Origin: Amycolatopsis oliviviridis
Lineage (GTDB): Bacteria > Actinomycetota > Actinomycetes > Mycobacteriales > Pseudonocardiaceae
DNA: 64,000 bases
Direction: 5' to 3'
Assembly: GCF_014654365.1 (NCBI RefSeq)
Contig: NZ_BNAY01000012.1
Coordinates: 51,406-115,405 of the forward strand
A program made the translations under genes and the position numbers. A model generated the notes under the pieces. The model did not search any database, had not been told where the DNA came from, and saw only the letters and a program-made list of their open reading frames with translations. This document shows, piece by piece, positions 42,955 to 52,257 of this stretch. The first letter of the stretch is position 1, and the number at the start of each line of letters is the position of its first letter.

Positions 42955-43373
42955 TGGCGTACATTTCCCTGATCCGGCCACGCTGGTCGGATATGGACGT
43001 CTACGGGCACGTCAACCACGCCAACCTGGTGACCCTGCTCGAAGAGGCGCGGATTCCCCTGCTTTTCGGGGACGCCGTCCGGGCCGGGCTCACCGACCTG
43101 CCCAAGGGCATCGTGGTGGTGAAGCTGGCCGTCCATTACCGTTCGCCGATCGTGGTGTCCGACCAGGACATCCGGGTGGAGATCTCGTTGAAGGACTTGA
43201 AGCACGCCAGCTTCACCCTCGGCTACCGGGTGCACAACGGGCCCGCCGAGGCCGACAAGGTCGCGGTCACCGCGGAGACGGTGCTCGCGCCGTTCGACAC
43301 CGGGTCCGAACGGCCCCGGCGGCTGACCGAGGACGAACGCGCCTTCCTGGAGAAGGGGTTCGCTGATGCCTGA
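42954..43373 (+). CDS. 4HBT-family acyl-CoA thioesterase
   Basis: 139 residues of hot-dog fold: RPRWSDMDVYGHVNHANLVTLLEEAR holds the YbgC/4HBT-type catalytic aspartate region (D15 or nearby) and NHANL. It should hydrolyse a short or aromatic acyl-CoA. GTG 42954 shares one base with the dehydrogenase stop, so translation is coupled. It overlaps the next gene by eight bases. Position corresponds to Rv2475c. Confidence 0.88.
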   Translation: MAYISLIRPRWSDMDVYGHVNHANLVTLLEEARIPLLFGDAVRAGLTDLPKGIVVVKLAVHYRSPIVVSDQDIRVEISLKDLKHASFTLGYRVHNGPAEADKVAVTAETVLAPFDTGSERPRRLTEDERAFLEKGFADA

Positions 43374-44001
43374 GCTCGTCATCCCGGACGCGGGCGACCG
43401 CGAAACGCTCGGGGCCTTCGTGGCCAGGGCGGTCCGGCTCGACCAGAACACGCTGGTGCGGTTGCGGCAGCGCGGCGACGGTGTCGTCGAGGCGTGGAGC
43501 ACGACCCCGTTCGAGGTCCTCGCCACCAGGGCCGTCGCCGGCGACATCACGCCGTCGGACATCACCGTGTCCGGTAACGAGCTGCTCGCCGCGCTGACCG
43601 TCGCGGGTGGTGAGCGGATGGATCCGGGCCCGGCCCGTGACCTGATGTGGCATTCCGAGCTGCCCGCCCCCGGGCGCTGGCAGCTGGTGGACGAACTGCC
43701 TGCGACGGTGATCGCGGAGCTGGCCGATCGCGGGGTCACCCTCGCCCGCGACAACGTCGGCCCGCACGGCACACCGCCCGCGTCGCTGATGGACCAGGCG
43801 GTGCTCACCGTTTCCGGCAACGAGCTGGAGATCAAGGTCCAGATGCGGTGCCTGTTCGCGCTGTCCGGGATGGGCTTCGTCGACTCGTCGATCGACGGCG
43901 ACGTCGTCCGGGTCACCGCGACGGATTCGTGGATGCGCATCGACGCGCGGTACGGCGCCGTCATCAAGCGCCGTCACGCGCTCCTGCCGCTGCTGTTCTG
44001 A
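43366..44001 (+). CDS. Conserved actinobacterial protein of unknown function
   Basis: 211 residues, alpha/beta, no signal peptide. Recognisable blocks are VRLDQNTLVRLRQRGDGVVEAW near the start, ERMDPGPARDLMWHSELP in the middle, DRGVTLARDNVGPHGTPPAS and a closing AVIKRRHALLPLLF. It overlaps the thioesterase gene by eight bases, so the two are translationally coupled with glutamate dehydrogenase. It occupies the place of Rv2474c, which also has no known function. Confidence 0.82.
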   Translation: MPELVIPDAGDRETLGAFVARAVRLDQNTLVRLRQRGDGVVEAWSTTPFEVLATRAVAGDITPSDITVSGNELLAALTVAGGERMDPGPARDLMWHSELPAPGRWQLVDELPATVIAELADRGVTLARDNVGPHGTPPASLMDQAVLTVSGNELEIKVQMRCLFALSGMGFVDSSIDGDVVRVTATDSWMRIDARYGAVIKRRHALLPLLF

Positions 44002-44064
44002 CGGGTTTCTTACCGCCGCGCGCCGCGGGTGGCTTCCGGCCGCCCGCGGTGTCAGGCTGTCCCC

Positions 44065-44370
44065 ATGAACGACAGTGTCCCTCGCGACAGCGGCAAGGAC
44101 GGGGAGGATCCGACCGCGGACTTCCTCGCCGAGGTCCGGCCGGAGGAGACCCCGTGGCGGACCGAGCGGCCGCCGGGTGAGGAGGCGCCGGAACGCGCCG
44201 AACGCCCGGAGAAATGGGGCCGCGCCAAGGCCGCCGGACGGGCCGCCGCGGCGGCGGCGCCGTACGTCCAGGCCGCCGCGCTGGCGACCTGGATCGTCTC
44301 GGGCACCATGAACGATTCAGCCGACTCGGACTCCGGCTTCGGCGACCTGGGCTCTTCCGGCGACGCCTGA
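44065..44370 (+). CDS. Small protein with one C-terminal hydrophobic helix
   Basis: 101 residues. The first 60 are acidic and proline-rich (ETPWRTERPPGEEAPERAE), then an alanine helix AAGRAAAAAAPYVQAAALAT with WIVSG, and a short acidic end DSADSDSGFGDLGSSG. The helix may associate with the membrane weakly. I do not recognise a family. There is no ribosome site before ATG 44065; CAGGCT lies six bases upstream. It ends at a long palindrome. Confidence 0.65.
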   Translation: MNDSVPRDSGKDGEDPTADFLAEVRPEETPWRTERPPGEEAPERAERPEKWGRAKAAGRAAAAAAPYVQAAALATWIVSGTMNDSADSDSGFGDLGSSGDA

Positions 44371-44373
44371 CTC

Positions 44374-44440
44374 CCGCGTTTCGTCCTCTGAATGCGGTAG
44401 TTGGCGTTACGAACTACCGCATTCAGAGGACGAAACGCGG
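44374..44440. terminator. 29-bp perfect hairpin between convergent genes (TTTCGTCCTCTG family)
   Basis: 44374-44402 and 44412-44440 are exact reverse complements around a nine-base loop. It starts three bases after the stop of the gene on the left and ends 17 bases before the stop of the DUF305 gene. The core TTTCGTCCTCTGAATGCGG recurs with one change at 62047-62065, so this is a repeat family as well as a bidirectional terminator. Confidence 0.75.
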
Positions 44441-44457
44441 GGAGCTGACGCGTGGGG

Positions 44458-45108
44458 CTAGAGCTTCGAGCGCATCGTTTTCATGCGTTCGATCTCGGCG
44501 GACTGGCCGGTGATCACCTCCTGCGCCATCTCCTGCGCCTTGATCTCGACACCCTTGCCGAGCTGGGTCTCGGCCATGGTCAGCGCACCCGTGTGATGCG
44601 CGATCATCAGGTCGAGGAACAGCTTTTCGAACGCCACGCCGCTCGCCGCGCGCAGCTCGGCCAGCTGGGCCTCGGTCGCCATCCCCGGCATGAGGGCGTG
44701 ATCGTGCCCGCCGCCGTGGTCGCCGTGCCCCGCGTGCCCCTCGCCCGGCACCGGCTTGCCGCGATCGGCCAGCCACGTCTTCATCATCGTGACCTCGCCG
44801 TCCTGCGCCACCGAGATCCGGCCGGCGATCGCCCGGATCTGCTCGTTCGCGGTCTTGCCCGGCACCAGGTCGGTCATCACCTTCGCCTGCTGATGGTGGG
44901 GGATCATCATCGTCATGTACTCGACGTCGGCCGCGTTGGGCTGATCGCGGTTCACCGGACCGGGGGAGCCGGTGGCCGCCTGCTCGCCGGGCTTGCCGGG
45001 AACGATCACCGGCGCGCTCTGGGTGGGCGCTGCCGGCTCGTCGGCGCCGGTGCAGCCGGAGGCGACGAAAGCGGCCACGACCAGCGCCGATGTCAAACGT
45101 TTTCTCAT
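44458..45108 (-). CDS. DUF305 lipoprotein
   Basis: 216 residues. The lipobox is VASGC (C19). The DUF305 domain carries two HH motifs, MTMMIPHHQQAKVM and LDLMIAHHTGALTMAE, plus a histidine-rich loop GHAGHGDHGGGHDHAL. These ferritin-like four-helix proteins are linked to metal, often copper, handling outside the cell. A GGAGG ribosome site precedes ATG 45108. It is divergent from the LVIVD gene, and both products are exported, so joint function is likely. Confidence 0.88.
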   Translation of the reverse strand: MRKRLTSALVVAAFVASGCTGADEPAAPTQSAPVIVPGKPGEQAATGSPGPVNRDQPNAADVEYMTMMIPHHQQAKVMTDLVPGKTANEQIRAIAGRISVAQDGEVTMMKTWLADRGKPVPGEGHAGHGDHGGGHDHALMPGMATEAQLAELRAASGVAFEKLFLDLMIAHHTGALTMAETQLGKGVEIKAQEMAQEVITGQSAEIERMKTMRSKL

Positions 45109-45195
45109 CCCGGGAGAACCTCCGTTGGTCGGTATCTGCTGAGCCTAAATAAGTAATAAGGTTCGCGTAAAGCTGGGTGGAAGGAGAGCCATATC

Positions 45196-46647
<1,452 letters not shown>

Positions 46648-46655
46648 TCCCTAGC

Positions 46656-46712
46656 GTGCAATGAAAGGCCCCTTCATCGCAAAATTTGCGATGAAGGGGC
46701 CTTTCATTGCAC
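46656..46712. repeat. 57-base perfect palindrome (GCAATGAAAGG family)
   Basis: 28-base arms mirror around one A at 46684. The arms contain ATGAAAGGCCCCTTCAT, itself nearly palindromic, so the element can fold as one long hairpin or as two small ones. It lies between the convergent LVIVD and alpha-glucosidase genes. Relatives lie at 52115, 52195 and 58505. Confidence 0.85.
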
Positions 46713-46732
46713 GGGGAAGGTCCCCTTCAGCC

Positions 46733-48286
46733 TCAGACGAGCCAGGCGGCCGCGTCCGGCGGCAGTTTCCCGTCCACCAGGGGAACGCTCGACAGCAGCA
46801 CCTCACCCGGCGGCAGCGCGATCGGGCTCGCCGACGTGTTCAGCGCGCAGACCAGCCCGCCACCCCGCCGCCGGAACGCGAAACAGCCCGCCGGGGCGCC
46901 GTACCACTCAAGCTCGTCGCCGCTGAAAGCCTTGTGCGACTTACGGATATCGATCGCCCGCCGGTACAGCGACAGCGTCGACCCCGGATCCTCCAGCTGC
47001 GCCTCCACGGTCACCGAGGCCCACGAAGCGGGCATCGGCAGCCAAGGCCGCGGGTTCCGCGAGAAGCCGAACGGCGGCAGTTCGCCTTCCCAGGGCAGCG
47101 GCACCCGGGACGCGTCCCGGCCGAACTCGGCGCCGGAGGTCTTGGCACGCGGGTCCGCGAGCGCTTCCAAAGGAAGGTCGACGTTGCCGAGCCCCAGTTC
47201 CTCGCCGTTGTACAGGTAGACCGCGCCGGGCAGCGCGAGTTCGACCAGCGCCATCGCCCGCGCGCGCCGGACGCCGCGTTCACCGCCGCCGTACCGGCTG
47301 ACCTGCCGCCAGACGTCGTGGTTGCTCAGCGTCCAGGTGGCGGGCGCCCCGGCCGACTTCGGCACCGCCAGGGACCGCTCGATGGCCGTCCGCAGCGCGT
47401 CCGCGTCGAAATGCGTGAGCACGAGCCGGAAGTTGAACGCCAGGTGCAGTTCGTCCGGGCGCAGGTACCGCGCGAGGCGTTTCTCGTCGGTCACCCAGAT
47501 CTCGCCGACGGCCATCGTGCCCGGGTACTCGTCGAGCACCTTGCGGATCATCTGGTGGATCTCGTGGACACGGTCGTTGTCGAACCGGGGGTCGTAGAAC
47601 TCGCTCGGCCCCATCGCGTTCACCCGCGGGTCCATGTCCGGCAGGCCCGGCGGTTTCGCCATGCCGTGCGCGACATCGATGCGGAAGCCGTCGACCCCGT
47701 GGTCCAGCCAGAACCGCAGGGTCCGCTCCAGATCCGCGGCGACCTCGTGGTTGGCCCAGTTCAGGTCCGGCTGCTGCGGCGAGAACAGGTGCAGGTACCA
47801 CTGGCCGTCCGGGACCCGGGTCCAGGCCGGGCCGCCGAAGGCGCTGACCCAGTTGTTCGGCGGCTCGTCGCCGCGCGGGCCGAGCCCGTCCCGGAAGATG
47901 TAGCGATCCCGTTCCGGGCCGCCCGGTGGCGCCGCCATCGCCGATTTGAACCAGGCATGGGTGTTGCTGGTGTGGTTGGGGACGACGTCGATGGTGACCT
48001 TGATGCCGCGTTTGTGCGCCTCGGTCAGCAGCACGTCGAAATCACCGAGGGTGCCGAACATCGGGTCGACGTCGCGCGGATCGGCGATGTCGTACCCGTG
48101 ATCGGCCATGGGGGAGCGGTAGAACGGCGTCAGCCACAGCGCGTCGACCCCGAGCAGCTCCAGGTACCCGAGCTTGCCGCGGATGCCTTCGAGGTCACCG
48201 ACGCCGTCCCCGTCCGAATCGGCGAACGAGCGTACGTAGACCTGGTAGAAGACCGCCTGGTCCCACCAAGCCACGTCGCGCTCCAT
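46733..48286 (-). CDS. Alpha-glucosidase, GH13
   Basis: 517 residues, cytoplasmic (no signal peptide). GH13 regions in order: GVDALWLTPFYRSPMADHGY, VTIDVVPNHTS, GFRIDVAHG (nucleophile D), VGEIW (acid/base E) and TWTLSNHDVWR (transition-state D). It resembles trehalose- or maltose-cleaving alpha-glucosidases of the AglA type, and it is in the position of Rv2471. ATG 48286 overlaps the GlbO stop by one base; a GTG just before (48289) is in frame. Confidence 0.93.
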   Translation of the reverse strand: MERDVAWWDQAVFYQVYVRSFADSDGDGVGDLEGIRGKLGYLELLGVDALWLTPFYRSPMADHGYDIADPRDVDPMFGTLGDFDVLLTEAHKRGIKVTIDVVPNHTSNTHAWFKSAMAAPPGGPERDRYIFRDGLGPRGDEPPNNWVSAFGGPAWTRVPDGQWYLHLFSPQQPDLNWANHEVAADLERTLRFWLDHGVDGFRIDVAHGMAKPPGLPDMDPRVNAMGPSEFYDPRFDNDRVHEIHQMIRKVLDEYPGTMAVGEIWVTDEKRLARYLRPDELHLAFNFRLVLTHFDADALRTAIERSLAVPKSAGAPATWTLSNHDVWRQVSRYGGGERGVRRARAMALVELALPGAVYLYNGEELGLGNVDLPLEALADPRAKTSGAEFGRDASRVPLPWEGELPPFGFSRNPRPWLPMPASWASVTVEAQLEDPGSTLSLYRRAIDIRKSHKAFSGDELEWYGAPAGCFAFRRRGGGLVCALNTSASPIALPPGEVLLSSVPLVDGKLPPDAAAWLV

Positions 48287-48675
48287 CACACGAAGCTGTT
48301 CATCATGCTGTTGGCGGCCATCTCCAGGTACGCCCACAGCTGCCCTCGGTAAGGCTCCTCGATGTTCTCCTCGTCGACCGCGATCTTGATGCAGCGCAAC
48401 CAGGCGTCGCGTTCGATCGGGCCGATCTTGAACGGGGCGTGCCGCATCCGCAGGCGCGGGTGGCCGCGCTGGTCCGAGTAGGTGTGCGGGCCGCCCCAGT
48501 ACTGCATGAGGAACAGCCGGAAGCGCTCCTCGGCCGGGCCGAGGTCCTCCTCGGGGTACAGCGGGCGGAGCACCTCGTCGACCGCCACTTCGGCGTAGAA
48601 CCGCGCGACGATCCGGGTGAACACCGGTTCACCGCCGATCGCTTCGTACAAGGTGGTGGGGTCAGGTTCGGTCAC
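48286..48675 (-). CDS. glbO: Group II truncated haemoglobin
   Basis: 129 residues. Typical of GlbO: TLYEAIGGEPVFTRIVARFY at the start, QYWGGPHTYSDQRGHPRLRM (with the Y-W-G-G-P of the CD region) and HAPFKIG, in which the histidine should be the proximal haem ligand. It binds oxygen and may detoxify NO or support oxidase under low oxygen. GTG 48675 has GGAG eight bases upstream. It is translationally coupled to the alpha-glucosidase gene, as Rv2470-Rv2471. Confidence 0.94.
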   Translation of the reverse strand: MTEPDPTTLYEAIGGEPVFTRIVARFYAEVAVDEVLRPLYPEEDLGPAEERFRLFLMQYWGGPHTYSDQRGHPRLRMRHAPFKIGPIERDAWLRCIKIAVDEENIEEPYRGQLWAYLEMAANSMMNSFV

Positions 48676-48701
48676 GGACACAGCTCCATTCTGCCCTTGC
48701 C

Positions 48702-49679
48702 CTACTGCCCGGCGGGGCCGGAGGACATAAAGCGCCCGAGAGGTGGCTCGAAGCCGGCTTCGTCCAGCGCGGCGAGCAGGTGCGCCCGCAGCGCGCGCTG
48801 CACGGCCCACTGCTTGCCTGGGCGGACCTTCACGGTGAGGCGGAGTTTGATGCCCTCGGGGGTGACGGTCTCCACACCCAGCATCTCGGGCGGCTCCAGC
48901 ACGTTCGGTGCGAGCCCTTCGCTCTCCAGGAGCGTCTTCGACTTCTCGGCCATCAGTTCGGTGGCCTTCTCGACGTCGGCGGAGTAGCTGAGCGGGACGT
49001 CGACGACGGCCACCGCGAAGCCCTGGCTCGAGTTGCCGACCCGCAGCACCTCGCCGTTGCGGACGTACCAGACGGTCCCGTTGATGTCACGCAGGGTGGT
49101 GATCCGGAGGCCGACGGCCTCGACGGTGCCGGACGCCTCACCGACGTCGACGACGTCACCGACGCCGTACTGGTCCTCGATCATCATGAAGATGCCGGAC
49201 AGGAAGTCCTTGACGAGGTTCTGTGCGCCGAAACCGAGCGCGACACCGACGATGCCCGCCGAGGCGATGATCGGCGCCAGGTCGATACCCAGTTCGCCCA
49301 GCACGAGGATGAACGCCAGGCCGTAGATGAACAGCGTCGCCACCGACTTGAGGACCGAGCCGATGGTGGCGGCGCGCTGACGGCGGCGTTCCATCACGGC
49401 CGACCCGAGCACCTCGGGAGCCTTCTCCCGCAGCGGTCTCAAGAGAGCGGGCAGCTTCGAGGATCCGCTGGGCATCCGGGTCACGCGGTTGATCAGCCGG
49501 CGCACCACGTACCGCAGCAGGAACGCCACGGCGACGATCATCACGATCTTGATCGGCTTCGTCAGCAGCCAACCGGCCGACGCGGAGAGCCACTCGTTGT
49601 TTGTGACCTGGAACACCTGGCCGCACAGGGTGCTGGCGTCCTTCGTGCATGCCGGGGGTTCGGTGGGCAGCAGGTTCAC
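48702..49679 (-). CDS. MscS-family mechanosensitive channel
   Basis: 325 residues. Three membrane helices; the third is the pore helix with SAGIVGVALGFGAQNLVKDF and the glycine/alanine pattern of MscS, followed by the beta-domain DQYGVGDVVDVGEASGTVEA. A short N-terminal extracytoplasmic part has two cysteines (CTKDASTLC). It opens under membrane tension and releases solutes. GTG 49679 follows AAAGGA; an ATG at 49718 would add 13 residues. It is 26 bases from glbO and in the same direction, so possibly in one mRNA. Confidence 0.92.
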   Translation of the reverse strand: MNLLPTEPPACTKDASTLCGQVFQVTNNEWLSASAGWLLTKPIKIVMIVAVAFLLRYVVRRLINRVTRMPSGSSKLPALLRPLREKAPEVLGSAVMERRRQRAATIGSVLKSVATLFIYGLAFILVLGELGIDLAPIIASAGIVGVALGFGAQNLVKDFLSGIFMMIEDQYGVGDVVDVGEASGTVEAVGLRITTLRDINGTVWYVRNGEVLRVGNSSQGFAVAVVDVPLSYSADVEKATELMAEKSKTLLESEGLAPNVLEPPEMLGVETVTPEGIKLRLTVKVRPGKQWAVQRALRAHLLAALDEAGFEPPLGRFMSSGPAGQ

Positions 49680-49833
49680 GGAGAAGAAATGTCCTTTCGT
49701 ACTCGGCGGGGATCGCATCCGCTGCTCGGCGCTACAGGCGCCCCGGCGGATGCGAAACAGCCAACTTCATGTGGCCGCCGGGTCGCGCGCATATGACACG
49801 TCCAGTAACACACGTGCACTTTGGGGCTGATCT

Positions 49834-50595
49834 GTGGTCGACTATGCCTGCACCGGTGGAGGTGGTCGAGTGCCAGACCGACAACCCATCCCCCTCGGCG
49901 TCCCGAGCCAAGCCTTGGCCGGACAGGCGCCGGAGGTCGTGTTGCGCGCCCATCCGGGAGGTGCCCCCTCGCACGGGGCTCCACCGGGCGGGCCGGGAAC
50001 GCGGCCAGGGGGTGTTGCCCGCCCGCCCGGACAGCGTAGAGGGCGGGATCCGTCGACTACGGCGGCACCCACCACGACTTCGTGGGGCCGCAGACGGGTA
50101 TTGCTGTTGAACGCCACGTTCGAGCCGCTCACGGCGCTGCCGTTGCGGCGCGCGGTGGTCCTCGTGATGTGCGGCAAGGCCGAGGTGGTGCACGGAGACC
50201 CGGCAGGGCTCGAACTGCACGCCGCCACGGTCTCGCTGCCCGTGCCTTCGGTGATCCGGCTGAGCACCTACGTGCGCGTGCCCTACCGCGCGCAGGTGCC
50301 GCTGACCCGGGCCGGGCTGATGCATCGCGATCGGTACCGCTGCGCCTACTGCGGAGGGCGGGCCGAGACGATCGACCACGTCGTCCCGCGCAGTCGCGGA
50401 GGTCCCCACAGCTGGACGAACTGCGTGGCCTGCTGCGCCAAGTGCAACCACCGGAAGGCGGACAAGCTGCTCTCCGAGATCGGCTGGCGCCTGCGCGTCG
50501 TGCCGAGGGCCCCGCACGGGCCGCACTGGCGCCTGCTCGCCCATTCCAAGGAGGCCGACCCGTTGTGGCGGCCGTACCTGGGCACGGCTGCCTGA
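49834..50595 (+). CDS. HNH endonuclease-family protein
   Basis: 253 residues from GTG 49834, but only residues from about 90 on match the family: VLLLNATFEPLTALPLRRAV at the domain start, then the zinc/HNH part CAYCGGRAETIDHVVPRSRGG, NCVACCAKCNHRKADK and TLW-like end DPLWRPYLGTA. The family members are usually 160-190 residues, so the first 85 residues (P/G/R-rich) may be untranslated or a lineage extension. A TTG in the VLLLNA segment is another start candidate. This gene is widespread in actinomycetes (Rv2469c position) and its cellular role is unclear. Confidence 0.8.
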   Translation: MVDYACTGGGGRVPDRQPIPLGVPSQALAGQAPEVVLRAHPGGAPSHGAPPGGPGTRPGGVARPPGQRRGRDPSTTAAPTTTSWGRRRVLLLNATFEPLTALPLRRAVVLVMCGKAEVVHGDPAGLELHAATVSLPVPSVIRLSTYVRVPYRAQVPLTRAGLMHRDRYRCAYCGGRAETIDHVVPRSRGGPHSWTNCVACCAKCNHRKADKLLSEIGWRLRVVPRAPHGPHWRLLAHSKEADPLWRPYLGTAA

Positions 50596-50724
50596 CCGGG
50601 TTCCGGACAGGTCCTGAACACGTCGGCGCCCCGGCTGCCTTTACGGCGGCCGGGGCGGGCCGATGATGCCGTGGTGACGCTGGGTACCGCTGTGAATCCC
50701 CTACTGGCCGGTCGTGCTCGAAGC

Positions 50725-51078
50725 TCAGGCGGCGAGGGAGAAGTCGCTCTGGCAGGTGACGCGGGTGCCACGGGTGACGCGCGTGCCGCGAGTGACCCGG
50801 GTGCCGCAGGTGACGCGGGTTCCGGCGGTCACGCGGGTGCCACGAGTGACGCGCGTGCCACGGGTGACGCGAGTTCCGGCGGTGACGCGGGTACCGCGGG
50901 TCACCCGGGTGCCGCGAGTGACGCGGGTTCCGGCGGTGACCCGGGTACCGCGAGTGACGCGAGTACCGCGCGTAACCCGTGTGCCCGCCGTCACACGCGT
51001 ACCGGGGACGAAACCAATTTCGAAGAGTGACGAAATGTCGTCGATGATCGCCTGGCCGGGTGTCTGGGTGCTCTGCAT
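50725..51078 (-). CDS. Arginine-rich GTRVTx hexapeptide-repeat protein, function unknown
   Basis: 117 residues. An N-terminal segment (QAIIDDISSLFEIGF) is followed by fourteen tandem copies of GTRVT, thirteen of them with a variable sixth residue in the order A,R,R repeated, with one C in place of R, and by CQSDFSLAA. There is no signal peptide or hydrophobic helix. The ATG at 51078 has a perfect AGGAGG site seven bases upstream, which decides the strand: the same DNA is open on the plus strand but with no such site. Period six with an 18-residue superperiod fits a left-handed beta-helix (V and T at the inward positions). The charge is very positive. No family is known to me, and no modifying enzyme lies next to it. 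Confidence 0.75.
   Translation of the reverse strand: MQSTQTPGQAIIDDISSLFEIGFVPGTRVTAGTRVTRGTRVTRGTRVTAGTRVTRGTRVTRGTRVTAGTRVTRGTRVTRGTRVTAGTRVTCGTRVTRGTRVTRGTRVTCQSDFSLAA
50755..51003. repeat. 18-bp tandem repeats, 14 copies (coding)
   Basis: The array encodes GTRVTx. Copies differ mainly at third codon positions (for example GTG/GTC/GTA), so the amino-acid pattern has been kept while the DNA drifted. There are no spacers. Confidence 0.9.
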
Positions 51079-51369
51079 GACATGTCCTCCTGCGACCGGT
51101 GCGTGACCTGCTGGGGTGGGGAAGCTGGGCGCAAGGCCCGTACAGGTGAAAAAGCTACGAGGATTTCAAGGCTCGGACAAGATGACAGCGCCCGGTGCGG
51201 CCGCCCGTACGTTGAGTTGCAACCTTTCGGCCTTCAGGGCTTCGGCCCAACGTGGGAGCGCTTTCGTGGCAAGCGGCGGACGGTGGCCCCGGGACGGTGA
51301 GCGGCAGGTGTCGTCGCGCACGGCCGTGCGAGCGGGTGCGGCCGGTCGCCATCGGATACGCTCACGCGC

Positions 51370-51627
51370 GTGAACCTTGTCGAGACGATCCTGGTCTTCG
51401 CGGTGATCCCCTTGGCCATCTACGCGCTGTGCGGGGTGGCCACGCTGCGGTCGAAGGGCGCGGGCGTCGCCCGGTACCGGCCGGGGCAGCCGTGGGAGTA
51501 CCCGGCCATGTGGTGGAGCGCCAACCCCGACGGTGTCGGCGCCAGGCATTCGCACGCGGGCGGCGCGACAGCCGTCGACGCGGCGAACGGAGCTTCGGTG
51601 ACGGGAGGCGCTCGTGGCAACTGGTGA
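51370..51627 (+). CDS. Small membrane protein, conserved neighbour of DUF5130
   Basis: 85 residues. One membrane helix at the start (ILVFAVIPLAIYALCGVATL), then YRPGQPWEYPAMWWSANP, a tryptophan-rich piece, and a polar tail ending GASVTGGARGNW. TACGCT lies seven bases before GTG 51370 with no ribosome site, so it is probably leaderless. It overlaps the DUF5130 gene by 14 bases. The 291 bases before it hold the AGGAGG site and promoter region of the divergent repeat protein and nothing else clear. Confidence 0.8.
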   Translation: MNLVETILVFAVIPLAIYALCGVATLRSKGAGVARYRPGQPWEYPAMWWSANPDGVGARHSHAGGATAVDAANGASVTGGARGNW

Positions 51628-52096
51628 ACTGACCCATTCGTCCACCGCTGTTGACGAAGAGCCCGGTTACGGCGCCGCCGTTACCTCCAGCGGCCGGATC
51701 TCCGCCGCCAAGATGTACGAACCCGCTGGGCCGATCAGCCCATTCACCATCCAGCAGCTTGCGCGGCTGGACGAGGCGCTGACCCTGGCCAGCCGTGAGA
51801 CCGGCCTGGACTTCAGCGTGTACCTCGGCGACCTCGGCGAGGACACCCGCGCCACCGCCGAGGGCCTGCTGGCCTCGACCGACAACCCGGCCGACGGCGT
51901 GGTCATCGCCGTGTCGCCCGGCCAGCGCGCCATCGAGGTCGTGACGGGCTCGCAGGCACGGCACCGCCTGCCCGACCGCGGCGCGAAGCTCGCCGTGGCC
52001 AGCATGGTGGCCTCCTTCAAGGAAGGCGACCTCGTCGGCGGTCTGGTGAACGCCCTCCGCATGCTGAGCGACCAGGCGGGCGCTCCGCAGCACTGA
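51614..52096 (+). CDS. DUF5130 protein
   Basis: 160 residues, helical/beta, soluble. Conserved block: GPISPFTIQQLARLDEALTL, then FSVYLGDLGEDTRATAEGLL and VVIAVSPGQRAIEVVTGSQA, ending in a helix LAVASMVASFKEGDLVGGL. DUF5130 resembles TPM-type domains; function unknown. The start GTG 51614 lies inside the preceding gene, so translation is coupled. Corresponds to Rv2468c by order. Confidence 0.85.
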   Translation: MATGELTHSSTAVDEEPGYGAAVTSSGRISAAKMYEPAGPISPFTIQQLARLDEALTLASRETGLDFSVYLGDLGEDTRATAEGLLASTDNPADGVVIAVSPGQRAIEVVTGSQARHRLPDRGAKLAVASMVASFKEGDLVGGLVNALRMLSDQAGAPQH

Positions 52097-52114
52097 CGCT
52101 CTAAGCCGCTTTCA

Positions 52115-52173
52115 AGTGCAATGAAGGGGCCTTTCATAGCAAAATTTGCTATGAAAGTCCCCTTCATTGCACT
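52115..52173. repeat. 59-base near-perfect palindrome (GCAATGAAGGGG family)
   Basis: 29-base arms around A52144, with one mismatch. The arms carry AATGAAGGGGCCTTTCATAG, so it belongs to the same family as 46656-46712. It lies between convergent DUF5130 and pepN genes, 19 bases after the DUF5130 stop. Confidence 0.85.
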
Positions 52174-52194
52174 CGGGGCAGAGACGCTCCTGGA

Positions 52195-52249
52195 CGCTAT
52201 GAACGGTCCTTTCCTTGCCAAGTTTGCAAGGAAAGGACCGTTCATGGCG
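52195..52249. repeat. 24-bp hairpin, related palindrome
   Basis: CGCTATGAACGGTCCTTTCC begins the left arm (52195-52218), which pairs with 52226-52249 with one G-T pair around a seven-base loop. It lies 21 bases from the palindrome at 52115-52173 and nine bases before the pepN stop. Two elements in one gap is unusual. Confidence 0.8.
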
Positions 52250-52257
52250 TTACGGGA

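Noticed and set aside
46661..48352. Plus frame beginning with MKGPFIAKFAMKGPFIA; similar peptides at 52115-52245 and 58508-59434
   Set aside because: The peptides are translations of the palindromes; the repeated MKGPFIA comes from the DNA repeat, not from a protein family.
50755..51003. CRISPR-like array
   Set aside because: Contiguous 18-bp units without spacers, coding, and no cas genes.
50671..51106. Plus-strand frames over the repeat array (VTRVPR repeats)
   Set aside because: Open only because both strands of an 18-bp repeat stay open. The strong ribosome site and non-repetitive ends are on the minus strand. Wobble variation does not discriminate, because third positions coincide on both strands.
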